From NCBI GenBank assembly GCA_031283505.1, contig JAITBO010000354.1, positions 1-7,795 on the forward strand: DNA of 7,795 bases, given 5' to 3'. The notes beneath the pieces are model-generated. The model saw only the letters and a list, made by a program, of their open reading frames with translations, did not search any database and was not told where the DNA came from. Shown here piece after piece: positions 1 through 6,823 of the stretch. Numbering within the stretch: the first letter of the stretch is position 1; each line of letters opens with the position of its first letter. Made by a program: the position numbers and the translations under genes. This DNA is from Treponema sp. Its GTDB lineage: Bacteria; Spirochaetota; Spirochaetia; Treponematales; Breznakiellaceae.

Positions 1-29
1 ATGATATTCTGCTATTACCAAAACCAATT

Positions 30-1013
<984 letters not shown>

Positions 1014-1034
1014 ATTAAGCGGCGGACTTAAAGT

Positions 1035-1075
1035 AAAGATGCGGGGGTTCTTTGTTAAACAATTCCCGCGTCTTT
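1035..1075 (+). promoter_or_regulatory. Intercistronic hairpin between binding-protein and DUF2291 genes
   Basis: The arms AAAGATGCGGG (1035-1045) and CCCGCGTCTTT (1065-1075) pair over 11 bp with one G-U wobble around a 19-base loop. No U-run follows, so it is not a standard terminator. Hairpins at this place in sugar ABC operons commonly protect the upstream binding-protein mRNA from 3' exonucleases and lower expression of the membrane components. That role is inferred from position. The structure also argues against starting the next gene at the earlier ATG at 1052, which lies in the loop. Confidence 0.6.
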
Positions 1076-1114
1076 GCGAGCCTTGTTTTCCGTAATAGTG
1101 TTTCCGGGGGTGTT

Positions 1115-1780
1115 ATGCGGATGAAAAAAATCATTTTTTTCGGTTTCCTGGGGATAGCGCTTTTTTCGTGTACTATTGCGTGTACTATTGTAAAAAACGA
1201 TACAAACCGGAAGGGAGAAGAGGGAAACGCCTACGCCTTTTCCATCGGTACTATTGATCCCAAACAATACGCGAATGACATTTGGGAATCCATGGTTATT
1301 CCCAGAATCGAATCACTGGCGGTTGACTTTGAAGAACTTGCGGCGGGGCTGGAGTCTGACGAGGCCGGAACCTCTAAAAAATCCGGATACCGCCTTTCGG
1401 ACAGAAATTACTACAACTTCGCGGTTAAGGGAACCGTAAAGCTGTTATCGATAGATACAAGTTCGGCGAGCGGATCGGCTTCTCTGGACTTCTACCCCTT
1501 TGACGGGAAAGAGGACTGCCGTTTACGGATAGGGCCGGTACTTCAGGGCTATGCCCTCCGGGACATACAGAGCGGTATTTCGCCGAACAGTTTTGTTAAC
1601 CAGGTTGACTGGGCCAGGCTTGCGACGGAACTGAACAATAAAGTAAAAGAGACGGTCCTTTCTCACGTTGATTTTCCGAATATGATTGGGAAAGAGGCGG
1701 AATTGCTTGGGGTCTTTACCTATGAGGGAAGTGGCGCGGGGATTGCCATTACGCCGGTCCGCATTATCTTTCAGGATTAA
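1115..1780 (+). CDS. DUF2291 family predicted periplasmic lipoprotein of the sugar importer operon
   Basis: The function is unknown. The family (DUF2291, COG5618) is typically encoded inside ribose/polyol-type ABC importer operons, as here between binding protein and ATPase. The recognisable core is NFAVKGTVKLLSIDTSS, then RIGPVLQGYALRD, then NSFVNQVDWARLATELN. I chose the ATG at 1115, giving MRMKKIIFFG and 221 residues, because it puts a lysine start and hydrophobic stretch directly before the lipobox. GGGGG (1106-1110) is its only ribosome-site candidate; the next ATG at 1121 is equally possible. An ATG at 1052 would add 21 residues that spoil the signal peptide. Two cysteines sit four residues apart, C19 (LFSC) and C23 (TIAC); the family usually has one, directly before TIVK. 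Two bases separate the gene from the ATPase gene. Confidence 0.85.
   Translation: MRMKKIIFFGFLGIALFSCTIACTIVKNDTNRKGEEGNAYAFSIGTIDPKQYANDIWESMVIPRIESLAVDFEELAAGLESDEAGTSKKSGYRLSDRNYYNFAVKGTVKLLSIDTSSASGSASLDFYPFDGKEDCRLRIGPVLQGYALRDIQSGISPNSFVNQVDWARLATELNNKVKETVLSHVDFPNMIGKEAELLGVFTYEGSGAGIAITPVRIIFQD
1169..1192 (+). repeat. 12-bp tandem duplication across the lipobox of the DUF2291 gene
   Basis: TGTACTATTGCG is followed at once by TGTACTATTGTA; ten of twelve bases match, all at the 5' end. The copies encode CTIA and CTIV, so the acylation cysteine and the two residues after it occur twice. The simplest reading is a recent in-frame slippage duplication of the CTIV codons. Confidence 0.75.
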
Positions 1781-1782
1781 TT

Positions 1783-3315
1783 ATGGAAGAAATAGTTCTT
1801 GAAGCGAATCAAATCACCAAGGTATACCCCGGCACCACTGCCCTTTACAAGGCCGATTTTAAGGTGCGAAAGGGTAAGGTAAACGTACTGATAGGCGAAA
1901 ACGGCGCGGGCAAATCGACCATGATGAAGATCGTTGCCGGCGTCGAAACCAGGACATCCGGGGCTATTTATGTTAACGGAAAAGAAGCGGAATATACCAC
2001 ACCCAACGAGGCGATTCAGCACGGCGTAGGAATCATCTATCAGGAATTGAACCTCTTCCCCAATTTGAGTATTGCGGAAAATATATTCATGACCAGGGAG
2101 ATAAAAAAGAATAGGATTACTATTGACCATAAAAAACAAAATGAAACGGCTGTTCAGTATCTGAAAAAGCTTAACCTTAACGTTTCCCCGAACACATTAG
2201 TAGCGGATTTGCGGGTCGGCCAGCAGCAACTGGTTGAAATCGCCAAGGTCCTTGCCCAGAACGCCCAGATAATCATAATGGATGAACCGACTTCGGCGCT
2301 TACCGAGGCGGAGGTCGCCACGCTTTTCGACGTGATAAGCGAACTGCGGAAACAGAACATCACCATTATTTATATTTCCCACCGGCTGGAAGAGATTATG
2401 CATATCGGCGATTACATAACGATTCTCAGGGACGGAAAATTTATTGAAGAAAAGCCGGTGGCCGAAATTGACATCTCCTGGATCATCGACAGAATGACCG
2501 GCGGACATAAAATCGAAAATGTGTATGGGCGCCGTCAAATGGGCGAAGAAATCCTCCGGGTCAAAAATCTCTCCCTCCCCAAAAAGAACGGACACGGGTT
2601 TGCGGTAAACGGCGTCTCGTTTTCTCTTAGGGCCGGGGAGATCCTCGGTCTGTACGGGCTCCTCGGCGCGGGGAGAACGGAACTCTTGGAATGTTTAATC
2701 GGGGAACAGGAGAACTATACCGGAACCATCGAGCTTAAAGGGAAAATCGTTACATCAAAAACCATTACCGGCCGTATTCAAGACGGCTTTGCCCTTATCC
2801 CCGAGGACCGGAAAACCCTCGGCATCTTCGGCAATATGATCATTCTTGAAAATATGGTCATGTCCGCGTTATCAAGGTTTTTCAGGCGCCTGTTCCTACA
2901 GGAAAAAATGGAAAAAGCGGCGGTCGCGGATGTTTCCAAAGACTTGAATGTCAAAGCGGCGTCCATAATGGATTCCATCAATTCCCTTTCGGGTGGGAAC
3001 CAGCAGAAAATCATTATTGGCCGCAGCCTTCTGACCAACCCCAAAATACTGCTCATGGACGATCCCACCAGGGGTATCGACATTTCGGCAAAATACGACG
3101 TGTACGAAATATGCAAGCGCCTCGCGGAAAAAGGCATAGGCATTATATTCGTGTCTTCGGAAATGCAGGAAATGCACGCCATACCGGACAGGGTCCTGGT
3201 ACTTTCCCAGGGACGCCTTAAAGGGGAATTTATGCACGAGGACTTAACGGAAGAAAAGCTGGTTGCCGCTTCCGCCATTACCATTACCACCGGAGAAGAG
3301 AATGAACAGCAATAA
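1783..3315 (+). CDS. Sugar ABC transporter ATP-binding protein with two fused nucleotide-binding domains (RbsA/MglA type)
   Basis: Hydrolyses ATP on the cytoplasmic side to drive sugar import. The length (510 residues) and two-domain layout are typical of the CUT2 ATPases RbsA, MglA and XylG. Domain 1 has Walker A GENGAGKST (38-46), Q-loop Q87, a degenerate signature LRVGQQQ (143-149), Walker B IIIMDEPTSAL (163-173) and H-loop H200. Domain 2 has a degenerate Walker A GLLGAGRTE (292-300), a full signature LSGGNQQK (402-409) and Walker B ILLMDDPTRGID (422-433), where Asp replaces the catalytic Glu. So one composite site (Walker A of domain 1 with the signature of domain 2) keeps all motifs and the other is probably weak, as is usual for this subfamily. 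AGGA (1774-1777) precedes the ATG. The end overlaps the permease gene by 14 bases. Confidence 0.95.
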   Translation: MEEIVLEANQITKVYPGTTALYKADFKVRKGKVNVLIGENGAGKSTMMKIVAGVETRTSGAIYVNGKEAEYTTPNEAIQHGVGIIYQELNLFPNLSIAENIFMTREIKKNRITIDHKKQNETAVQYLKKLNLNVSPNTLVADLRVGQQQLVEIAKVLAQNAQIIIMDEPTSALTEAEVATLFDVISELRKQNITIIYISHRLEEIMHIGDYITILRDGKFIEEKPVAEIDISWIIDRMTGGHKIENVYGRRQMGEEILRVKNLSLPKKNGHGFAVNGVSFSLRAGEILGLYGLLGAGRTELLECLIGEQENYTGTIELKGKIVTSKTITGRIQDGFALIPEDRKTLGIFGNMIILENMVMSALSRFFRRLFLQEKMEKAAVADVSKDLNVKAASIMDSINSLSGGNQQKIIIGRSLLTNPKILLMDDPTRGIDISAKYDVYEICKRLAEKGIGIIFVSSEMQEMHAIPDRVLVLSQGRLKGEFMHEDLTEEKLVAASAITITTGEENEQQ

Positions 3316-4351
3316 ACTAAGCCGGATTAATCTTGCCGACGCGGCAATGAAACTGCGGGCCTATATCGCCCTTGTCCTACTCTTAATTTTCTTTAGTCTT
3401 AACAGCCCCAATTTCCTGACGGTTACCAGCCTGATTACTATGGTGCGGCATATCTCCCTTAACGCGATTATCGCCATCGGCGCTACCTTTGTTATTCTAA
3501 CCGGCGGCATCGATCTTTCCATAGGGGCTATCATCGGTTTTTCCGGGATGATTGCCGGAGGGCTTATCCATCAGGGGATCGTCCTGAATTTTTTGGGCAT
3601 TACGATGTATCCCTGGGTTCCGGTGATTCTTATTATGTGCCTGATTATCGGCATACTCATCGGATGGGTGAACGGCGTGCTGGTATCAAAATTTAACGTT
3701 ACCGCCTTTATCGCCACCATGGGTACCATGTATATCTTCCGGGGCTTTGCCCTGCTCCGGTCAAACGGCACGACGTTCCCCAACCTCCAGGGTAAACCGG
3801 AGCTCCGTAATACGGGTTTCCCCATGCTTGGCCAGGGGACTTTGCTGGGCATTCCTTACAGCATACTCATTATGATCCTGCTGGTAATCGTCACGGCTTA
3901 TATCGCGAAAAAGACCCCCTTCGGGCGGCGGGTATATGCTGTGGGCGGGAACGAAAACGCCGCCAGGCTTTCGGGCATTCAGGTAAACAAAATTAAAACC
4001 ATGGTATTCATGATCTCCGGCGGCTGTTCCGCCCTGGTGGGCCTCATCATCAGCTCGGAACTGGTGGCGGCCCATCCGGCCACCGGGGAAAGCTACGAGA
4101 TGAACGCCATCGCCGCGACGGTTTTGGGCGGCACCTCCCTGGCGGGGGGCAGAGGCTCAATCGGCGGCGCGGTGCTGGGCGCCTTCGTTATCGGCGTGCT
4201 CAACGACGGCATGGTTATGATGGGCATTTCATCGTTCTGGCAGACGGTCATCCGGGGCATTGTGATTGTTCTGGCGGTTATTCTGGATCAGCTGCAGAAC
4301 CGCGGCCCGGTAAAAAGCAGCGTGAAAAAGCGGGGGCGTGTTCCGGTATGA
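3302..4351 (+). CDS. Sugar ABC transporter permease (RbsC type, BPD_transp_2)
   Basis: Inner-membrane channel of the importer, working as a dimer with the ATPase. I start it at the ATG at 3302 (MNSNKLSRIN, 349 residues), six bases after GGAG (3292-3295) and inside the end of the ATPase gene, which implies translational coupling. The earlier ATG at 3263 would add a proline-rich 13-residue tail and has no ribosome site. Hydrophobic segments run through the protein from residue 21. Family landmarks are TGGIDLSIG (67-75), the cytoplasmic loop GRRVYAVGGNENAARLSGI (208-226), which faces the ATPase, and AATVLGGTSLAGGRGS (271-286). The C-terminal tail is basic (VKKRGR). The TGA overlaps a downstream ATG as ATGA, but whether anything is translated from that ATG is doubtful. 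Confidence 0.94.
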   Translation: MNSNKLSRINLADAAMKLRAYIALVLLLIFFSLNSPNFLTVTSLITMVRHISLNAIIAIGATFVILTGGIDLSIGAIIGFSGMIAGGLIHQGIVLNFLGITMYPWVPVILIMCLIIGILIGWVNGVLVSKFNVTAFIATMGTMYIFRGFALLRSNGTTFPNLQGKPELRNTGFPMLGQGTLLGIPYSILIMILLVIVTAYIAKKTPFGRRVYAVGGNENAARLSGIQVNKIKTMVFMISGGCSALVGLIISSELVAAHPATGESYEMNAIAATVLGGTSLAGGRGSIGGAVLGAFVIGVLNDGMVMMGISSFWQTVIRGIVIVLAVILDQLQNRGPVKSSVKKRGRVPV

Positions 4352-4500
4352 AAGGCCTGCCGCTGCGTCCGGCCGCCCTCCCCGCTCTCTCCGGGAAGTC
4401 GGGAAGTATAGCAGGATATAGCCGCTTGTACGCGGCATACCGCGGCCTGCTCCCCCGGCACGGTTTCCCGCGCACGGGAACGGGCCCTTCCGCTTCGCGA
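4352..4500. other. GC-rich spacer with small hairpins between the permease gene and the repeat array
   Basis: No gene is supported here. Visible elements are a tandem 8-mer CGGGAAGT (4392-4399 and 4400-4407), a hairpin with stem GCCGC/GCGGC around TTGTAC (about 4421-4436), and a hairpin TTCCCG-CGCA-CGGGAA (4465-4480). None has a T-run, so a terminator for the importer operon cannot be named with confidence, though one of these hairpins may serve as its 3' end. Confidence 0.45.
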
Positions 4501-4794
4501 TATAACGATTTTGACCCGGGAAATAATCGTTTTAACCCGAGCCGAAATGATTTTAACTCAAGCCGAAATCATTTCAGCTCGAGCCGAAATGATTTTAACT
4601 CAAGCCGAAATGATTTTAACTCAAGCCGAAATCGTTTTAACCCAAGCCGAAATCATTTTAGCTCGAGTCGAAATCATTTTAACCCAAGCCGAAATGATTT
4701 TAACTCAAGCCAAAATCATTTTAACTCAAGAAATAACCGTTTTAGCTCGGGAAACAATCGCTTTCACCCGGGTCAAAACCGTTTTAACCCAAGC
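4501..4794 (+). repeat. Tandem array of fourteen 21-bp units
   Basis: Fourteen head-to-tail units of exactly 21 bases, without spacers. Four units (starting 4543, 4585, 4606 and 4690) are identical, reading CGAAATGATTTTAAC then TCAAGC. Central units differ at a few positions; the outer ones (4501, 4522, 4732, 4753, 4774) are more diverged, the pattern left by unequal exchange or slippage. Most units contain the 9-base palindrome AAAT-S-ATTT or a variant. Units at 4564 and 4648 carry CTCGAG, extended to the palindrome GCTCGAGC in the first. Two of three forward frames are open: one gives RNDFNSS-like heptads, the other ILTQAE-like heptads continuous with the gene at 4817. The third forward frame is full of stops. 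The array ends ten bases before that gene's ribosome site. Its role is unknown: copy-number-variable leader, protein-binding array or coding repeat. Confidence 0.95.
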
Positions 4795-4803
4795 CGCTAT
4801 AAC

Positions 4804-4810
4804 AAGGAGG
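4804..4810 (+). promoter_or_regulatory. Ribosome binding site that fixes the start of the 4817 gene
   Basis: AAGGAGG lies six bases before the ATG at 4817. Another ATG at 4812 is only one base away and opens a different frame, so it is not the start. The strong site favours translation from 4817 over a longer protein reading in from the repeat array, for which no Shine-Dalgarno sequence is visible. Confidence 0.8.
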
Positions 4811-4816
4811 TATGGT

Positions 4817-5491
4817 ATGGCAGATTACATTCCCGATAAGGACGCGGATTTCGACGCCTGGTTCAGTTTTATGTACCAGTACGTGTCCCAAAAATGCGCG
4901 GGGCAGCCCCCGGCGTGGCAGCACATCCCCCAGCCGGCGCTTATGGCGCTGGCGGAACTGCACACGGCGTGGAAGGCGGCGTACGGCGCGGTTATCGGGC
5001 CCCACACCAAGGTGGACACGGAGGCGAAGAACGACGCGAAAAAGGCGGCGAAGGCGGCTATTAGGCCGTTTGTGAACCAGTACCTGCGGTTTTTCCCGGT
5101 AACGGACGAGGATCGCACGGCCATGGGGATCCCAAACCGCGATCCCCATCCCACGCCGGTGCCCGTGCCGGAAGACGTTCCCGAAGTGGAGGCCCTGATG
5201 CCGCTGCCGCGGGTGCTGCAGTTCCGCTTCAGGCGGGCGAACGCGAGGCGCTGGGGGAAGCCGCCGAAGGTACACGGGATGGAATGCCTGTGGAAGCTGG
5301 AGGATACGGGGGAGCCGCCGCCCAAGGAAGTGGAGGATCTCCTCCATTCGTCATTTGCCACCAGAAGCCCGCTGGAACTTACGTTTAAGGAGAGCGAGCG
5401 GGGCAAGAAGCTGTACTACGCGGTGCGCTGGGAAACCGGCGCGGTGAAGAAGGGCAAGTGGAGCGAGATTATGTCCGCGATAATTCCGTAA
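4817..5491 (+). CDS. Conserved protein of unknown function with helical N-terminus and fibronectin-III-like C-terminus
   Basis: I do not know its function. The 224-residue protein has no signal peptide or membrane segment. Residues 1-100 look helical and begin MADYIPDKDADFDAWF, with an Ala/Lys-rich stretch (TEAKNDAKKAAKAAIRPFVNQY). Then comes VTDEDRTAMGIPNRD, a proline linker (HPTPVPVPEDVPEVEA), and a C-terminal half of probable beta strands ending LYYAVRWETG...KGKWSEIMSAIIP, resembling a fibronectin type III edge. I recall proteins of this pattern (the DxDFxxWF start and VTDEDR..GIPNRD..PTP linker) from Treponema and some Bacteroidetes, always hypothetical; this is memory, not a search. Codons are markedly GC-rich compared with the genes at 6824-7410. 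The same frame runs open upstream through the 21-bp array, so an N-terminal heptad extension cannot be excluded. Confidence 0.8.
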   Translation: MADYIPDKDADFDAWFSFMYQYVSQKCAGQPPAWQHIPQPALMALAELHTAWKAAYGAVIGPHTKVDTEAKNDAKKAAKAAIRPFVNQYLRFFPVTDEDRTAMGIPNRDPHPTPVPVPEDVPEVEALMPLPRVLQFRFRRANARRWGKPPKVHGMECLWKLEDTGEPPPKEVEDLLHSSFATRSPLELTFKESERGKKLYYAVRWETGAVKKGKWSEIMSAIIP

Positions 5492-5504
5492 CAACAGGAA
5501 ATCC

Positions 5505-5532
5505 GGGCCTGTAATGGCCCAGAAAATTTTTT
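5505..5532 (+). terminator. Weak terminator or attenuator hairpin between the 4817 and 5544 genes
   Basis: GGGCC (5505-5509) pairs with GGCCC (5516-5520) around a six-base loop. AGAAAA and then six T (5527-5532) follow. The T-run starts six bases after the stem, so termination would be partial at best. The ribosome site of the next gene begins directly after it, so the hairpin could tune expression of the lipoprotein gene within one transcript. Confidence 0.4.
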
Positions 5533-5543
5533 AGGAGGCACAT

Positions 5544-6659
5544 ATGCAAAGCAAAGAAAATTTAAAAAGAAAAACAGGCTTTACCCCCCCCCCCCCCCCC
5601 ATTAGGATAAGCATTACCATAGCGGCGATTCTTGTTACGGCAATGGTAGGGTTGGCGGGGTGTCCGATGGACAGCGATGACGATTATACCGGAGTCGGAG
5701 CATACGACCCCTACGAGCCGGTCGCCGGCATCCGCGCGAAGGTCTTCATGGTGAATGACTCGGCCGGCGATCCGGATGGTCTGGCCGCTGTCGCGCACGC
5801 CGTTCTTTCCGCGTCCACCCAACTGGTGGGGCTTGTCGGATCCTTCGCTAATGACCGCCCAGGTGGGGGCTCAGCCGATTCGAAGTTGAAACACGACCAG
5901 ATCCTGGAGATGGCGGGGGTTACCGATGTACCCAGCTATGAGGGCGCCGCGACTGCCCTCGAAAACACAACCACAGCGATCGAAAGTGAAGGCGCCCTCG
6001 CATTGGTCGAGGCCGCAAAAAATTTCACCCCGCCGGCCGCCCCGGAGAGTGCCGGTTATTCCTATAATTTCTACCAAAAGCTTTTTGTCACGGTAGGCGG
6101 GGGGCTCACCGACGTGGCCAGCGCAATTTTGATGGACTCGACAATCGTCTCAAATATTACCCTCGTGTGGATTGGCGGCAGTGATTATAATAACAATCAA
6201 CCGGGAGAATCCAATGTAATGCGAGATATCAATGCTGCCAATGTGGTATTCGGTTCCGGTGTCGAGATTTGGCAGGTTCCCAGAAACGCCTACGGGCAGT
6301 GCTATGTGTCGATGACGGAGATGAGGCGGGATCTCTACCCCTACGGCGAGCTTGGCAAATGGCTGTTCGAGTCGTTTGTTGGGCTGTATGGTACGGGTTT
6401 CAACATGGGCGAGACATGGTCACTGGGCGATAACCCATTGGTACTTCTGACAGCCCTCATGGGGGCGTATGAGCTGGATACTGGTTCGAGTACATATCAT
6501 GACGAGGATGCGCGGCTGTTCAACAGTAATGGTTCCTATAATATGGCAGGCGAAAATCCAATCTCGAACCCGCGCAAAATCCGCGTCTACGATGTGCTGG
6601 ACACGCGGACCATGTTCGCCGACTTCTTTGCGAAGATACAGGGCAAGTTCCCGCTATGA
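5544..6659 (+). CDS. Nucleoside-hydrolase-like lipoprotein, apparently phase-variable through a C17 tract
   Basis: Probably a cell-envelope lipoprotein with an inosine/uridine-preferring nucleoside hydrolase-like fold; the substrate is unknown. The start at 5544 follows AGGAGG (5533-5538) by five bases. Residues 1-24 are a long basic leader containing five prolines encoded by the C tract. A hydrophobic segment then ends in lipobox LAGC (C40). Family landmarks by eye: KVFMVNDSAGDPDGLAAVAHA (66-86) at the place of the DxDxGxDD metal site, but altered; KLFVTVGGGLTDVASAIL (179-196) for the 'GPLTNLA' strand; ESNVMRDINAANVVF (222-236) for EFN..DPEAA..VF, with E222 and N224 kept; and GDNPLVLL (295-302) near the usual HDPLA. 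The incomplete DD pair means hydrolase activity is uncertain; the related DUF1593 fold is an alternative. The gene ends before the terminator at 6757. Confidence 0.8.
   Translation: MQSKENLKRKTGFTPPPPPIRISITIAAILVTAMVGLAGCPMDSDDDYTGVGAYDPYEPVAGIRAKVFMVNDSAGDPDGLAAVAHAVLSASTQLVGLVGSFANDRPGGGSADSKLKHDQILEMAGVTDVPSYEGAATALENTTTAIESEGALALVEAAKNFTPPAAPESAGYSYNFYQKLFVTVGGGLTDVASAILMDSTIVSNITLVWIGGSDYNNNQPGESNVMRDINAANVVFGSGVEIWQVPRNAYGQCYVSMTEMRRDLYPYGELGKWLFESFVGLYGTGFNMGETWSLGDNPLVLLTALMGAYELDTGSSTYHDEDARLFNSNGSYNMAGENPISNPRKIRVYDVLDTRTMFADFFAKIQGKFPL
5584..5600 (+). repeat. Homopolymeric run of 17 cytosines inside the lipoprotein gene
   Basis: Seventeen consecutive C encode the end of Thr14 plus Pro15-19 and keep the gene in frame. 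With 16 C the frame meets TAA (5608-5610); with 18 C it meets TAG (5603-5605). So a one-base slip either way ends translation after about 21-22 residues, before the lipobox. Long C/G runs are classic slipped-strand mispairing sites, and poly-G tracts vary in Treponema pallidum. Variability here is inferred. The exact count may also be affected by sequencing error. Confidence 0.9.
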
Positions 6660-6726
6660 ACCGGTTCGGATGGGCTTGGCGCGATTTTCAGCGGATGGTT
6701 ATTACCGCGGAATAATTGGCTGGTAC

Positions 6727-6744
6727 GTAGTTTTTAAAAACTAC
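6727..6744. repeat. 18-bp perfect palindrome upstream of the terminator
   Basis: GTAGTTTTTAAAAACTAC is perfectly self-complementary. It lies 67 bases after the lipoprotein stop and 12 bases before the terminator stem. It could be a protein-binding site or a first RNA hairpin (GUAGUU stem, A/U loop) helping 3'-end formation. There is no promoter-like sequence around it to favour an operator. Confidence 0.5.
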
Positions 6745-6756
6745 CGCATGTAACCT

Positions 6757-6805
6757 AAGGGCGGCAACCGTGTCTCGCTCCACGTGTTTGCCGCCCTTTT
6801 ATTTT
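6757..6805 (+). terminator. Strong intrinsic terminator of the lipoprotein transcript
   Basis: AAGGGCGGCAA (6757-6767) pairs perfectly with TTGCCGCCCTT (6788-6798) over 11 bp, with a further CGTG/CACG pairing inside the loop, followed by TTTTATTTT. It points rightward and separates the + strand genes from the convergent toxin-antitoxin genes. Read leftward it has the same stem but no good T-run, so it is probably weak in that direction. Confidence 0.9.
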
Positions 6806-6823
6806 GCAGGGAAACTATTGTTA

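Larger units (their letters stand above)
4348..4839 (+). other. Doubtful 163-codon open frame running through the repeat array
   Basis: The ATG overlaps the permease stop as ATGA, so coupled translation is possible. About 50 residues without recognisable features lead into heptads of the form RNDFNSS, RNHFSSS or RNRFNPS. The frame ends 23 bases inside the next gene. The repeat unit is 21 bases, a multiple of three, so a frame open in one unit stays open through the array; openness is therefore weak evidence of coding. The constant Phe at position 4 and changes such as TTT/TTC and AGC/AGT are compatible with coding but too few to decide. If translated, it would be a disordered Asn/Ser/Arg-rich protein. 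I favour non-coding leader DNA. Confidence 0.2.

Noticed and set aside
1052..1114. Longer DUF2291 start at 1052
   Set aside because: The start lies in the loop of the intercistronic hairpin, has no Shine-Dalgarno site, and would push the hydrophobic signal segment 21 residues inward.
3263..3301. Longer permease start at 3263
   Set aside because: It would add a proline-rich tail MPLPPLPLPPEKR without a ribosome site. The ATG at 3302 has GGAG at correct spacing and matches the usual short N-terminus.
4501..4794. The array as a CRISPR
   Set aside because: Units are contiguous 21-mers with no unique spacers, and no cas genes are present.
4812..5075. Reading frame starting at ATG 4812 (87 codons)
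   Set aside because: The ATG is one base from AAGGAGG, too close. The product is an Arg/Thr-rich shadow of the GC-rich gene in another frame.
4784..5406. Long minus-strand open frames opposite the 4817 gene
   Set aside because: Arg/Pro/Ser-rich shadows typical of the antisense of GC-rich codons; no ribosome site or family pattern.
6469..6753. 94-codon + frame overlapping the end of the lipoprotein gene
   Set aside because: Out-of-frame shadow running into the intergenic region; no ribosome site and no recognisable protein pattern.
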